A stretch of 64,000 bases of DNA from Phyllobacterium pellucidum (GTDB taxonomy: Bacteria > Pseudomonadota > Alphaproteobacteria > Rhizobiales > Rhizobiaceae). This document shows positions 18,056-27,424 of this stretch, one piece after another. Where the stretch lies: assembly GCF_013327855.1 (NCBI RefSeq), contig NZ_JABUMX010000004.1, forward strand, positions 62,001 to 126,000, read 5' to 3'. The notes beneath the pieces are model-generated. The model was given only the letters and a program-made list of their open reading frames with translations, ran no database searches and was not told the origin of the DNA. Numbering within the stretch: the stretch's first letter is position 1; the number at the start of each line of letters is the position of its first letter. Both the position numbers and the translations under genes were made by a program.

Positions 18056-19090
18056 TCAGAAGCCATCGACATCGATGACCGCCTGGGCAAAAGCCTGAGG
18101 CGCTTCCTGCGGCAGATTATGGCCTATGCCGCCTGTGATCGTTCGATGCTCGTACTTGCCAGAAAATTTCTGGCGATAGGATGCCGGTTCGGGATGCGGC
18201 GCGCCATTCGCGTCTCCTTCCATTGTGATCGTCGGCACGCTGATTAGCGGGCCCGCGGCAAGCTTCTTTTCCAAAGCGTCGTACTGCGGTTCGCCCTGCG
18301 CAAGGCCAAGCCTCCAGCGGTAATTGTGAATAACGATGTCGACATGATCCGGATTGTTGAACGCTTCGGCGGATCGATCGAAGGTAGCATCGTCAAAGTT
18401 CCACTTTGGCGATGCAAGCTGCCAGATGAGCTTTGCGAAGTCATGCCGGTTGCTGTCGTAGCCCTGGCGGCCGCGATCAGTGGCAAAATAGAACTGGTAC
18501 CACCAGGCAAGTTCCGCCTTTGGCGGCAAGGGCTTCTTGTTGGCTTCCTGGCTGCCTATCAGGTAGCCGCTCACCGAAACCATGGCCTTGCAGCGCTCGG
18601 GCCATAGCGCTGCCACTATGTTCGCCGTCCGCGCTCCCCAGTCATAACCTGCGATGATCGCGGTCGGAATTTTCAATGCATCCATCAGCGCGACAATGTC
18701 CGTGGCAATGACCGCCTGCTGGCCGTTGCGGATCGTCTCGCTCGCGAGAAACCGGGTCGTGCCGTAACCGCGAAGATAAGGCATGACGACGCGGTAACCC
18801 GCTCCGGCAAGAAGTGGCGCGACGTCGACAAAGCTGTAGATATCATACGGCCAGCCGTGCAGCAGTATCACCACCGGGCCGTCCGCGGGGCCGACTTCCG
18901 CATAGCCGACGTTGAGCTGCCCGGCGTCAACCTGCTTAAAGGGTGCGAAGCTCGTATGCGTCCCCGGCTTGACTGCAGGCGCTACCTTGTCGGCCTGCGC
19001 GTTCGCTGCGCCTATCAGTGGAAATTCCACAGCGACTGCCGTCACCGCGGCAATACTGAGGAAATTGCGACGGTTGACCTCTTCCGACAT
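18056..19090 (-). CDS. Tat-exported alpha/beta hydrolase, epoxide-hydrolase-like
   Basis: A 344-residue protein whose ATG at 19090 follows GGAGAAG. The N-terminus carries a twin-arginine signal (NRRNFLSIAAVTAVAVEF). The hydrolase core has ILLHGWPYDIYSF (HGxP oxyanion motif), YLRGYGTTRF and the nucleophile elbow AGYDWGART with aspartate, typical of epoxide hydrolases and haloalkane dehalogenases; the catalytic His is in GGIGHNLPQEAP. It should act in the periplasm. The substrate is unknown. It is monocistronic. Confidence 0.9.
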   Translation of the reverse strand: MSEEVNRRNFLSIAAVTAVAVEFPLIGAANAQADKVAPAVKPGTHTSFAPFKQVDAGQLNVGYAEVGPADGPVVILLHGWPYDIYSFVDVAPLLAGAGYRVVMPYLRGYGTTRFLASETIRNGQQAVIATDIVALMDALKIPTAIIAGYDWGARTANIVAALWPERCKAMVSVSGYLIGSQEANKKPLPPKAELAWWYQFYFATDRGRQGYDSNRHDFAKLIWQLASPKWNFDDATFDRSAEAFNNPDHVDIVIHNYRWRLGLAQGEPQYDALEKKLAAGPLISVPTITMEGDANGAPHPEPASYRQKFSGKYEHRTITGGIGHNLPQEAPQAFAQAVIDVDGF

Positions 19091-19232
19091 TGTTACTTCT
19101 CCGATTGGGTAAATGCGACCACTGCAATGCATGGCGAACGTATACCCCGTGTGTCCGTCAAAGGGCAATTTGCATGCGCGTGTAAGTAGCAGCGTACCGG
19201 ATACATACTGTTACAATCGGGCTTTGGACAAG

Positions 19233-19886
19233 CTACTGGATCAGAAGTAATCCGCGTTTCTTGTCGCCATCGAATGTGTCCATTGCCAAGAATAGGCGTT
19301 CGCGTTCAACGAGCCACGGCCGGTAGTTTTCGTTCACGTCAAGGACGAGGACCATATCGGCCCCCTCGAGATAGCCGCCAATCGGTGAGAAGTGCCCTGC
19401 GCCAGCGCCAAAGATTTTCTCTCTGGTAAAGTTGATGATGTAGCGACGGTCCGGATCATTCGAATGTCGCAAGTGCTCGCGGAACTCTTCGCTCGATATG
19501 TCGCGAATGACCGTGACTTTCCGATCGGTATGCTGTTTTGCAACACCGGCCAATTCGTCGAGCGTCAGACCCATGATGCATAGGCCGGTCCAGCATTTGC
19601 CGGTGCCTTCGAGGACGGCCGTCTCGGTGGTCTCGTCCTCCCCGAGGGAGCGAAACACGTTGGCGACACTGGCGGGACCGCATTTTGAGGGGTTGGACTG
19701 GTAGCTGACCGTCAATCCAAATGTCCTGGCAGCCGGAAGCTTCCAAGCTTGTGCAAGCATGTCGGGTGACCGGGTGACGGCATTCGCTATGGCATCGGCG
19801 GGAACCTTGGTCTGACCGACAACGACAATGACCGCCCCCAAGAAAAGGGCACTGAAGGCGACCAAGGCTAGAAGAACACGCCTCAT
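19233..19886 (-). CDS. phytochelatin-synthase-like cysteine peptidase
   Basis: A 217-residue protein of the prokaryotic phytochelatin synthase family. It has an N-terminal hydrophobic anchor or signal (VLLALVAFSALFLGAVIVVV) and the catalytic triad in the expected order: Cys69 in SNPSKCGPASVANV, His165 in GAGHFSPIGGY, and Asp183 in VLVLDVNENYRPW. Prokaryotic members mostly cleave glycine from glutathione and make little phytochelatin. The start could also be 19913. No metal-transport gene is adjacent; it lies next to an efflux operon on the same strand. Confidence 0.88.
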   Translation of the reverse strand: MRRVLLALVAFSALFLGAVIVVVGQTKVPADAIANAVTRSPDMLAQAWKLPAARTFGLTVSYQSNPSKCGPASVANVFRSLGEDETTETAVLEGTGKCWTGLCIMGLTLDELAGVAKQHTDRKVTVIRDISSEEFREHLRHSNDPDRRYIINFTREKIFGAGAGHFSPIGGYLEGADMVLVLDVNENYRPWLVERERLFLAMDTFDGDKKRGLLLIQ

Positions 19887-19955
19887 GTTTTCCGACCACC
19901 GATGATGCGGCATCCTACATCAACGATTGCACCACTACTACCGACCCGTTGAGCG

Positions 19956-20873
19956 TCAGTTCTGCTCGATGTCTCCGGCACCGGGCAGACGCGCAACCGA
20001 GACAGCGGCGTCGGGCGCGACAGTGACCGTCGCCGTCATGCCGGCCACGAGCTGCGTCTTTTGCGGGATCTGGTCCAACGCAATCCGCACCGGTATGCGC
20101 TGCGCCAGCCGCACCCAGCTGAACGTCGGATTGATATTGGCGAGAAGACCCGAACCTGCCGTTCGCTCACGATCCTCAATGCCTGCGGCGATGCTGTCGA
20201 CGTGGCCGGTGATGGCTTCTGATTGGCCCATCAGCTTGACCTTCACGGAGTCCCCGACACGGATACGGGCCAGCTTGGTTTCTTCGAAATAGCCTTCGAC
20301 CCGAATTGAATCGGTGTCCACCAGCGCCATCTGGGAACTGCCTGTCGTCACATAATTTCCCGGCCGGAGCGACAGGTTGGTGATGGTACCGTTGACCGGC
20401 GCCTTTATCTGCGACCGCTCGCGGTTGAGGCGGGCGAGTTCCAGACTGGCGGTAGCTTGCAGATAGCTCGCTTGGGCAGTCGCCTCAGCGGACTGCGCCG
20501 CCTCCTTCTGTTGCTCGGAAATGACACCACCGAGCTGTTCGCGACGCTTGCGGTCGCGGCTTGCCTGCTCGAGCGTTGCCTTCGCGCCTTCGACCGCCGC
20601 TTCGGCCTGTGTCAGGGCGATTTCAAAGCGCCGCTCATCGACCTTGAACAGTATGTCGCCCTTCCGGACGATATCATTGTCCTTGACGAGAACCTCGCTG
20701 ACGAGGCCGGAGACGTCCGGCGCTACGGCCACGACATCCGCGCGCACCCGCGCGTCGCGAGTCCACGGATCGTTCATGTAGTGGTTCCAGAGTTCGCGAC
20801 CCACGAACAATGCACACACGACCAATGCCAGGGTGACAACTACCCTGCCAGCTGTTTGAAGATTTTTCATCAT
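19956..20873 (-). CDS. HlyD-family periplasmic adaptor, AaeA/EmrA-like
   Basis: A 305-residue membrane-fusion protein. The ATG at 20873 overlaps the DUF1656 stop (ATGA); an ATG at 20885 is an alternative. One N-terminal helix (VVVTLALVVCALFVGRELW) is followed by the biotinyl-lipoyl half-motif (VDERRFEIALTQAEAAVEGA), a coiled coil and the second half (IKAPVNGTITNLSLRPGNYV). It should join the FUSC inner-membrane pump to an outer-membrane channel. It is the last gene of the MarR-FUSC-DUF1656-HlyD operon, matching the aaeXAB arrangement for aromatic acid efflux. Confidence 0.92.
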   Translation of the reverse strand: MMKNLQTAGRVVVTLALVVCALFVGRELWNHYMNDPWTRDARVRADVVAVAPDVSGLVSEVLVKDNDIVRKGDILFKVDERRFEIALTQAEAAVEGAKATLEQASRDRKRREQLGGVISEQQKEAAQSAEATAQASYLQATASLELARLNRERSQIKAPVNGTITNLSLRPGNYVTTGSSQMALVDTDSIRVEGYFEETKLARIRVGDSVKVKLMGQSEAITGHVDSIAAGIEDRERTAGSGLLANINPTFSWVRLAQRIPVRIALDQIPQKTQLVAGMTATVTVAPDAAVSVARLPGAGDIEQN

Positions 20874-21079
20874 GATACTAACCATTGCGTAAGTGAGACT
20901 GTCGCGCCGAGAAGCACGACGTAGAGCGCGACGTCGAACAGTCCACGATGCCAGACCCAGGCATAAATGCCGACCCAGGCAAGTGCGCGGCGGACTATCG
21001 CCGAGAGGAGAAGCGTCAGAAACATCATGCCGAGAAGCCCGGGCATGTAGACGCCATAAATATCGAAATCACCAAGCAT
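20870..21079 (-). CDS. DUF1656 small membrane protein, AaeX-like
   Basis: A 69-residue protein with two membrane helices (YMPGLLGMMFLTLLLSAIV and VALYVVLLGATVSLTQW). GGAG lies about 8 bases before the ATG. It belongs to the DUF1656/AaeX family that always accompanies FUSC-type efflux pumps. It sits 5 bases after the FUSC gene and overlaps the HlyD gene. A role as accessory subunit of the pump is inferred from the family. Confidence 0.9.
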   Translation of the reverse strand: MLGDFDIYGVYMPGLLGMMFLTLLLSAIVRRALAWVGIYAWVWHRGLFDVALYVVLLGATVSLTQWLVS

Positions 21080-21084
21080 GTGTT

Positions 21085-23154
21085 CTACTCCGCAGCCATC
21101 AGCATTTGCGGCGATGACGTTTTGACGATGTCGCCGTCCATAGGTTTGGGGGACGGCGCATAAGGGAAAAGGGCGCGGCGCAGGCCGACAAGTGCATCGA
21201 GTATGCTGCGGCCCTGCATTGTCTGCTGCAGACCTGGCAGGCTCAGTGCCTGATCGATGCGCTCCTGCAGGCGAGCATCGGGCGCGACCGCTTCGCGGCG
21301 TACGACACGCTGGCGAAACAGGTCGGCAATACCGGAAAGGACTGCATTCACGCTCGACTGGCCCTCGCCATCGAGATGCCGGCGCGCACGTTGTATCGCG
21401 ACGATGTTGAAACCGAGACGTACTTCGGCAAAGCCATCGATCTCGGAGAGATACCGATCCTCCAGCGCAGCCAGCCGGGGAACAAGCTGGCCCATGCGAT
21501 CGAGCATTCTTCCGGCAAGTTTTTCATGATCGCTTCGCCGCAAACCAGCCGCGGTTTCGGCGAGATCCGACCAGCCGGCCCGCACCAGGCGGCGCGCAGC
21601 TATCTCGGCGCCAAATGGCCTTGCGACCTGCGTCCAGATCAGCGCGAAGGCGATGCCCGCCATGGCCGCGATCGCCTCGTTGGCAAACGAGGCGAAGTCG
21701 ACGGTCAAACGATTCTGCATGGCAACGAACGAGGCGGTGTTTACCGTGAGCAGCATGGCAAGCATGTTGAATTGCGGACGTGGAATAAGAAGTCCGATGA
21801 GAAGGAACGACGGGGCGAAGACGAGGACCAGCATTTCGTAGCCGCTGATCGCCGGCAGGATCGCAAACTGGTATACGAACGCTGCGATGAGGCTGACGCC
21901 GCACCACAAGAACATCTTGAAAATGAATGGTGCGGGTTGATCCATTGCGGCGAAGAACGAGCAGGCTACGGCGGTCATCATGACGAAGCCGGCGCCGCTC
22001 TGCCATCCCGTTTCGATCCATATTAGGCTTGCGACGAGCGTGGCGACGACGACCGATCCCGATGAAAACAGCATCATGGCATAATCGTAATAGCGGGTGC
22101 GGCCGACGACTTGCCGATGCCGAAATGTTGGCCGCCACCGGCCGGAATACTGCCCGCGGGCGATCTGTTCGCGTAATGCAAGGCAATCGTGCCAGAGGTT
22201 GATAATTTCCAAAAGCCGCGCAAGCGCGCTCGACAAGATCAGGTGGTCCCAATTCTCTGATCGATCAGCCGATTTAAGCTCCTCGATCGTCCTGGCAAAG
22301 CGTTGCGGAGCGTCCGCGGACGCGGCATCGGGTGATTGCAGCCAATCGGCCACCTCATGGAGCAACGCACCGAGCTTGGCCGGCAGGGGCCGGTCGCCCG
22401 ACTTCAGGGCATGAAGCCTGTCCGCCAGTGACGAGAACAACGGCAACAGCATCATGAGCCTTCCGCGCAATTCTCTCGCATGGCGGGTGACGTCGCGGGT
22501 GCCGGCGTCAAAGGACAATTGACTGATGATGAGATCAAGGCCGGCAATATCTGCAGCGAGCTTCTGGCGCCTTGCCGGCGTTGCCGGTATTGCCCCCTCG
22601 CCGCGCAGAATTTCGTTGGCCCAGTCGGCCGCATCATCCAGCCAATCAGTGATGCGGCCACCGAGAACGGTCCCGACGCTGCTTGGAAAGATCAGGAGGC
22701 CAACGAGAGTGGCGCAGGTAATGCCGATGATGATTTCTTCCGTGCGTGCGACCGCCGTATCGAAAATCAGTTCGGGCGTTCCAACGGTTGGCAGGGCGAT
22801 CAAAGGAAGTGAATAGCCTGCAAGCATGAAGACGTAACTGCGCGGCGTACGATCAAGCATGGATATGTAGAGGAGGCAGCCGGTCCAGAGTGCGACGACG
22901 AGGGCAAGAAGCTCGGGCGCGTTTACAAAGAGCGGCACGAAAAACACGGCAGCGCTGGCGCCGATGATTGTGCCGAGGGCGCGATAGAGACCTTTTGAGC
23001 TTGTTGCCCCGGCCAATGGATTTGCAACGACATAGACAGCCGCCATCGCCCAGTACGGACGCGGCAGGTCGAACCACAGGGCGATATAGAGCGCCATCAT
23101 CGATGCGAGAAAGGCCTTGGCTGAAAATACCCAATCCCGCCAGGACGGAAACAT
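21085..23154 (-). CDS. FUSC-family efflux transporter, AaeB-like
   Basis: A 689-residue inner-membrane protein with two blocks of membrane helices (about residues 15-165 and 355-500), each followed by a large soluble region, the FUSC/AaeB layout. Motifs include RPYWAMAAVYVVANPLAGAT and GTIIGASAAVFFVPLF. The ATG at 23154 overlaps the MarR stop by one base (TGATG); a GTG three bases upstream is possible. It probably exports aromatic or other weak organic acids together with the HlyD and DUF1656 proteins. Confidence 0.92.
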   Translation of the reverse strand: MFPSWRDWVFSAKAFLASMMALYIALWFDLPRPYWAMAAVYVVANPLAGATSSKGLYRALGTIIGASAAVFFVPLFVNAPELLALVVALWTGCLLYISMLDRTPRSYVFMLAGYSLPLIALPTVGTPELIFDTAVARTEEIIIGITCATLVGLLIFPSSVGTVLGGRITDWLDDAADWANEILRGEGAIPATPARRQKLAADIAGLDLIISQLSFDAGTRDVTRHARELRGRLMMLLPLFSSLADRLHALKSGDRPLPAKLGALLHEVADWLQSPDAASADAPQRFARTIEELKSADRSENWDHLILSSALARLLEIINLWHDCLALREQIARGQYSGRWRPTFRHRQVVGRTRYYDYAMMLFSSGSVVVATLVASLIWIETGWQSGAGFVMMTAVACSFFAAMDQPAPFIFKMFLWCGVSLIAAFVYQFAILPAISGYEMLVLVFAPSFLLIGLLIPRPQFNMLAMLLTVNTASFVAMQNRLTVDFASFANEAIAAMAGIAFALIWTQVARPFGAEIAARRLVRAGWSDLAETAAGLRRSDHEKLAGRMLDRMGQLVPRLAALEDRYLSEIDGFAEVRLGFNIVAIQRARRHLDGEGQSSVNAVLSGIADLFRQRVVRREAVAPDARLQERIDQALSLPGLQQTMQGRSILDALVGLRRALFPYAPSPKPMDGDIVKTSSPQMLMAAE

Positions 23155-23633
23155 CACGGCGTCAACTCGACCTCGCGCCTCAAAGGTTCAGCGGCAGGAG
23201 AGTTGCTTGCAGCATCGAATGCCGCCAGAACCCGCAGTGCCGCATTGAGATCTTCCTTGCTCACGTCGGCAAGTATCTGGGCGCGCAAGCCGACGAGGAT
23301 ATCCTCGAGCCTGGAGGCGTATTGCTTGCCCTTGCGCGTCAGCCACAGGGTCTTCGCGCGCCGGTCGCTCTTGTCTTCCTTGCGGATGACGAGGTCGGCC
23401 GCTTCCAGCTGGTCAATCAACCGGACAAGCGAAGGGCCCTCGATCCCGATATAGGATGCAAGGGTGATCTGGCGCACACCTCCGCCAAGCCGTCCGATCC
23501 ACAATAGAGGTGCAGCACAAGCTTCGGAGATGTTCGACGACATCAACGCTTGATCGGTAATGCGCCGCCACTGCCGTCCCGTTTGGAGAAGACTGGTGGT
23601 AAAGGCGCGGCGGAGTTGATCTATTTCTTGCAT
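23154..23633 (-). CDS. MarR-family transcriptional regulator
   Basis: A 159-residue winged-helix regulator. It has the MarR DNA-binding region (LASYIGIEGPSLVRLIDQLEAADLVIRKED followed by the wing DRRAKTLWLTRKGKQY). It begins the efflux operon and overlaps the FUSC gene. No ribosome-binding site precedes the ATG; instead a well-formed promoter puts the transcription start at or next to the ATG, so a leaderless mRNA is likely. An inverted repeat over the -10 element suggests autorepression relieved by a phenolic ligand, as is usual for the family. Confidence 0.92.
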   Translation of the reverse strand: MQEIDQLRRAFTTSLLQTGRQWRRITDQALMSSNISEACAAPLLWIGRLGGGVRQITLASYIGIEGPSLVRLIDQLEAADLVIRKEDKSDRRAKTLWLTRKGKQYASRLEDILVGLRAQILADVSKEDLNAALRVLAAFDAASNSPAAEPLRREVELTP

Positions 23634-23653
23634 AGGAAATTAATAGCATCCTA
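23633..23653. promoter_or_regulatory. candidate MarR operator
   Basis: TAGGA at 23633-23637 and TCCTA at 23649-23653 form an inverted repeat with an 11-base spacer. It covers the -10 element and start codon of the marR-type gene, a position suited to autorepression. Inferred from position and symmetry only. Confidence 0.45.
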
Positions 23654-23668
23654 ATCATTTTCTTGCAA
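23640..23668 (-). promoter_or_regulatory. leaderless promoter of the MarR-efflux operon
   Basis: Read on the minus strand: TTGCAA (23668-23663), a 17-base spacer, TATTAA (23645-23640), then six bases and the ATG. The expected start of transcription therefore falls on the A of the ATG or beside it. Spacing and both boxes are close to sigma-70 consensus. Confidence 0.6.
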
Positions 23669-24151
23669 TCGATTTTTTTCGCGGCTCGGCCGGTTGTGAA
23701 CGCCGCCTTCTTGGGCAGTCAGGCCTGACGCATGCGGGGGCCTATGAGAGAAATGTCATCATCAAGGGCGCTCGGTCTTCCCCAAGCTTGGCGGCTGACC
23801 GCTGCATGAAAGCATCAGTGGCAGCGTCTGGCTTCAACAGCGGTGATTGGGCTTGAGGTCAACTGCCTGGGGGCTACGGCGAGCAGTTCGCAAGCCGAAA
23901 GGTCGCGCCATGATTTGAGGAGCTCAGGGCATTTTTGCCTGATCCGCGTTTTGTCAGCGTGACCTTCTGGAACGAAGTCGAGGATCACCCGATTAGCCCT
24001 GCGGTGATTAGCGCCGAGCACCGGCGTCACATTCCAGCGGGTCGCAGATTAATTGCCACGGCAAGCGGTCTGCCTCGCAAACCAACGCGAATTCGGTTGA
24101 TGGCGGCCGCGGCCAGGTTCATCACCCGCCGCGGCGCGGACTTGCAGGTGT
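23669..24151. other. 483-base region without a gene
   Basis: Between the efflux operon promoter and the 3' end of the amino-acid transporter operon. The short open frames on both strands have no recognisable family features and poor start contexts. No clear repeat or terminator was found. Confidence 0.4.
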
Positions 24152-25006
24152 TTAAAGCGGTGTGACGTCGAAACCGAACCACTTCTGCGATAGCGACTTT
24201 ATTGTGCCATCGGCCTTGGCGGCGTCGATTGCTTCGTTGAACAGCGCCTTTAGTTCAGGTTCGTTCTTGCGCAGACCAACCGAGCTTCCTTTACCGAGGA
24301 AGCCGCCCTGGAAGCGGGGACCTGCAACGGTCATTTCCTCGTTCCCGGGTTTGGCGGAAGCGGTGGTCAGATACGCCATCGATGCCATCACCAGATCGAC
24401 GCGGCCGGCGGCGAGATCAAGGTCATGCTGTTCGGTGGTCTTGTATTCACGCACCTCGACGACGCCCTTGAGATATTTGTCGACGAAGGTAGCGCCCGTC
24501 GATGCGGTCTGGACGCCGATGATCTTGCCCTGCAAAAGCGGCTTCAGTTTTTCGAGCGCTTCAACCGCGCCTGCCTCGTTGGAAGCCAGCGAGAATACCT
24601 TGCCCTTGAGCTCCATTCCTGCCAGCGGACTGGACTTCAACGTCGCAAATGCCTGCCCGGTCGAGCCGTACGACTGGCTGAAATCGATGACTTCCTCGCG
24701 CTTTGCCGTCGCCGACATGCCCGAGATGATCGCGTCGAATTTGCCGGCATTGAGAGCCGGGATCATGCCGTCGAAATCCTGAACGACGATCTTGCACTCA
24801 ACCTTCATGTGGTCGCAAAGATATTTCGAGAGTTCAATTTCATAGCCGTCGAGCGTGCCATCGGGATTGGTGAAATTGTACGGCTTGAACGCGCCTTCGG
24901 TCGCGATCGTAACGTGCGTCCATTTCTTTTCTTCGGCGTGGGCGCCGGAGGCGAGGACGAGAGCTGAAAGCGTCAGTGCCTTCAGAAAGACGGTCAGTTT
25001 TTTCAT
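24152..25006 (-). CDS. polar amino-acid ABC transporter, periplasmic binding protein
   Basis: A 284-residue SBP_bac_3 protein with a signal peptide ending ASGAHAEE. It has FKPYNFTNPDGTLDGYEIELSKYLC, two cysteines in the HisJ/ArgT position (LCDHMKVEC), IISGMSATAKREEVIDFSQ and a C-terminal KSLSQKWFGFDVTPL. The pattern is closest to lysine/arginine/ornithine/histidine and opine-binding proteins. It is the last gene of a unit with two permeases and an ATPase, behind an M20 amidohydrolase. Confidence 0.93.
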   Translation of the reverse strand: MKKLTVFLKALTLSALVLASGAHAEEKKWTHVTIATEGAFKPYNFTNPDGTLDGYEIELSKYLCDHMKVECKIVVQDFDGMIPALNAGKFDAIISGMSATAKREEVIDFSQSYGSTGQAFATLKSSPLAGMELKGKVFSLASNEAGAVEALEKLKPLLQGKIIGVQTASTGATFVDKYLKGVVEVREYKTTEQHDLDLAAGRVDLVMASMAYLTTASAKPGNEEMTVAGPRFQGGFLGKGSSVGLRKNEPELKALFNEAIDAAKADGTIKSLSQKWFGFDVTPL

Positions 25007-25039
25007 TCGAGGTATTCCCCTTGGTTTGTGACTGGTGGT

Positions 25040-25822
25040 TCAGCCTTGGATAAACTGTTTGAAACGATCGGACTTGGAGTTGCCGAACACCTGTTCCGGT
25101 GTCCCCTCCTCCTCGATCAGTCCTTTGTGGAGAAAAATGACGCGGTTCGAGACATCCCGCGCGAAACCCATTTCATGCGTGACGACGAGCATGGTGCGAC
25201 CCTCTTCAGCAAGGCCTCGCATCACGCGCAGGACTTCGCCGACAAGTTCGGGATCGAGCGCCGACGTCGGTTCATCGAACAGCATGATCTGCGGGCGCAT
25301 GGCGAGCGAGCGGGCAATGGCGGCGCGCTGCTGCTGGCCTCCGGAGAGATGCGAGGGATAGTGATTGCGCTTGTCGGCGATCCCGACCTTGGCGAGCAAT
25401 GCCTCGGCTTCTTCGATGCACTCCTTGCGCGGTCGCTTCTGCACGTGGATGGGCGCTTCGATCACGTTTTCGAGGATCGTCTTGTGCGACCAGAGATTGA
25501 AGCTCTGGAACACCATGCCGAGACGTGCGCGCACGCGCTCGACCTGGGCCTGATCGGCGGGACGGCTTTTGCCGTCACGCATGCGCTGCATGCGGATCGT
25601 CTCCGAGCCAACGGTTACTTCGCCCGAATCCGGAACCTCAAGCAGGTTGATGCAGCGAAGCAGGGTGGACTTGCCGGAACCCGAGGAACCGAGAATCGAG
25701 ACCACCTCGCCTTCATTGGCGGTAAGGGAGATTCCTTTCAGGACCTCGGCGTCACCGAAACTCTTGTGCAGGTCATTGACACGAAGCGCCAAGGGCGTGG
25801 CCGGATGTGACTGAGCGTTCAT
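25040..25822 (-). CDS. polar amino-acid ABC transporter, ATP-binding protein
   Basis: A 260-residue ATPase with Walker [10 protein letters not shown], the Q-loop stretch [11 protein letters not shown], signature [17 protein letters not shown], Walker [13 protein letters not shown] and a switch histidine in [10 protein letters not shown]. The long insertion after the first strands ([17 protein letters not shown]) is as in HisP/OccP. It overlaps the permease stop by four bases and is followed 33 bases later by the binding-protein gene. Confidence 0.95.
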   Translation of the reverse strand: MNAQSHPATPLALRVNDLHKSFGDAEVLKGISLTANEGEVVSILGSSGSGKSTLLRCINLLEVPDSGEVTVGSETIRMQRMRDGKSRPADQAQVERVRARLGMVFQSFNLWSHKTILENVIEAPIHVQKRPRKECIEEAEALLAKVGIADKRNHYPSHLSGGQQQRAAIARSLAMRPQIMLFDEPTSALDPELVGEVLRVMRGLAEEGRTMLVVTHEMGFARDVSNRVIFLHKGLIEEEGTPEQVFGNSKSDRFKQFIQG

Positions 25823-26538
25823 TTGGCTTCTCCTGGAACCGGCGTCATCAGCCGGGGAGCGCGAAGGTGGGGACTGAGCAGGTGCTCGACGAATTGTACG
25901 AGGCGCGTCAGCATGAAGTTGATGGCGAGGTAGATCAGGCCGGCGACGATAAATACCTCGATGGCGCGATAGCTCTCGGAGATGATCTTCGCGGCAACGC
26001 CAGTGACTTCCATCAGCGTGATGATCGATGCAAGCGACGTGGCCTTGACCATGGAAATCATTTCATTGCCATAGCCCGGCAGCGCCTGCCTGATTGCCAG
26101 CGGCATGACGATGCGCCGGAAGATCATGAGGCGTGGCATGCCGCAGGCGCGGGCGGCTTCGATCTGTCCTTGCGGAACGGACAGGAGCCCGCCGCGAATG
26201 ATCTCGCTGGCATAGGCGGCTGTGTTCAGCGTCAACGCGATGACGGCGCACCAATAGGGCTCACGCAAGATTGGCCAGAGCACCGTATGCCGAACCGCTG
26301 GAAACTGGCTAAGGCCGTAGTAGATGAGGAAAATCTGAACGAGAAGCGGCGTGCCGCGGAAAACGAATACATAGGTTCTCGCAAACCAGTCCAATACGGC
26401 GACGCCCGAAAGCCGGAACAGCGCCAATGCAAGGGCGACGAACGCACCGAGGAAAATCGCCGTCGCCGCAAGCTGGAGCGTCAGGGGTATAGCCTTGACG
26501 AGGCTGACGAAGGTCTCGATCATAAATGACCAATCCAT
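25819..26538 (-). CDS. polar amino-acid ABC transporter permease (HisM-like)
   Basis: A 239-residue permease with about five membrane helices ([20 protein letters not shown] and others) and the EAA loop [24 protein letters not shown]. Its ATG shares one base with the stop of the first permease (TGATG at 26538). A longer open frame upstream is only a shadow of that permease. It forms a heterodimer with the other permease. Confidence 0.94.
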   Translation of the reverse strand: MDWSFMIETFVSLVKAIPLTLQLAATAIFLGAFVALALALFRLSGVAVLDWFARTYVFVFRGTPLLVQIFLIYYGLSQFPAVRHTVLWPILREPYWCAVIALTLNTAAYASEIIRGGLLSVPQGQIEAARACGMPRLMIFRRIVMPLAIRQALPGYGNEMISMVKATSLASIITLMEVTGVAAKIISESYRAIEVFIVAGLIYLAINFMLTRLVQFVEHLLSPHLRAPRLMTPVPGEAK

Positions 26539-27257
26539 CAGCCTCTCCTCACGCCGCGTGAGAAATGCCGTTCCGACCGCTGCAAGACGGCGCCCGAGAG
26601 TGTGGAGATCATGAGATAAATGCCGCCGGCAACGATGTAAAAATTGAACGGCATGCCCGTTGAGCCCGCACCGATTTGCGCCTGGCGCAGAAGTTCGACG
26701 ACACCGGTGATCGAGACGAGAGCCGATTCCTTCAACACCACCTGCCAGACATTGCCCATGCCGGGAAGTGCGTGGCGCAAGGTCAGCGGCGCGATGATGC
26801 GTCTGAAGCGCAGCGGCCTCGACATGCCGCAGGCGATGGCTGCTTCGATTTCGCCGCGGTGCACGGCTCTGAAAGCGCCACGATAGACTTCCGTCTGCTG
26901 GGCGCCTGAGGTGATCCCGACCGCAAGCGCACCAGCAAGGAAGCCGGGAAAGCCGATAAAGCCTTCGGAACCGAGGAACCGGCCGATCGCCGTCACGGCC
27001 GCGCTGCCCCCGAAATAGAAGAGATAGATCACGAGAAGGTCGGGAATACCGCGCAGCACCGTCGTATAACCATCGGCGAGCACCCGTATTGTCCTGCCAC
27101 CGGAAATCTTGGCCCATGCGCCGAATGTGCCGATGACCGAGCCGATCATAAAGCCGCTTAAGGCGATGAGGATCGTCATCACGGCGCCGGTGAGGAGTGC
27201 AGCACCCCATCCTCCAGGTCCAAAGCTGATGACGTCAAGGAAGCTTGGCTGGTTCAT
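26538..27257 (-). CDS. polar amino-acid ABC transporter permease (HisQ-like)
   Basis: A 239-residue permease. Membrane helices include WGAALLTGAVMTILIALSGF, and the EAA loop is EIEAAIACGMSRPLRFRRIIAPLTLRHALPG (residues about 150-180). RGIPDLLVIYLFYF is the usual conserved segment. It is the first transporter gene after the M20 hydrolase gene, 167 bases away, so transcription may come from the hydrolase promoter or from that gap. Confidence 0.94.
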   Translation of the reverse strand: MNQPSFLDVISFGPGGWGAALLTGAVMTILIALSGFMIGSVIGTFGAWAKISGGRTIRVLADGYTTVLRGIPDLLVIYLFYFGGSAAVTAIGRFLGSEGFIGFPGFLAGALAVGITSGAQQTEVYRGAFRAVHRGEIEAAIACGMSRPLRFRRIIAPLTLRHALPGMGNVWQVVLKESALVSITGVVELLRQAQIGAGSTGMPFNFYIVAGGIYLMISTLSGAVLQRSERHFSRGVRRG

Positions 27258-27424
27258 AGCCTACGATCCGGCTTCAGGGGAAAGGTTGAAGAGCATTTCC
27301 TTGATCTGTTCCTTGAGCGTTCAATTTCCGGGAAGTGCCGGCGAAAGATCGAGCTTGCTCGACTTTCGCTGCGACAACTCGCATACGGCCCGTCAGCTGC
27401 TGTCGATCCCGTGCCAAGGCCGTC

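Noticed and set aside
23815..24030. A 71-residue minus-strand frame in the gap before the amino-acid transporter operon
   Set aside because: No start context, no family pattern and no sign of an insertion sequence; not called.
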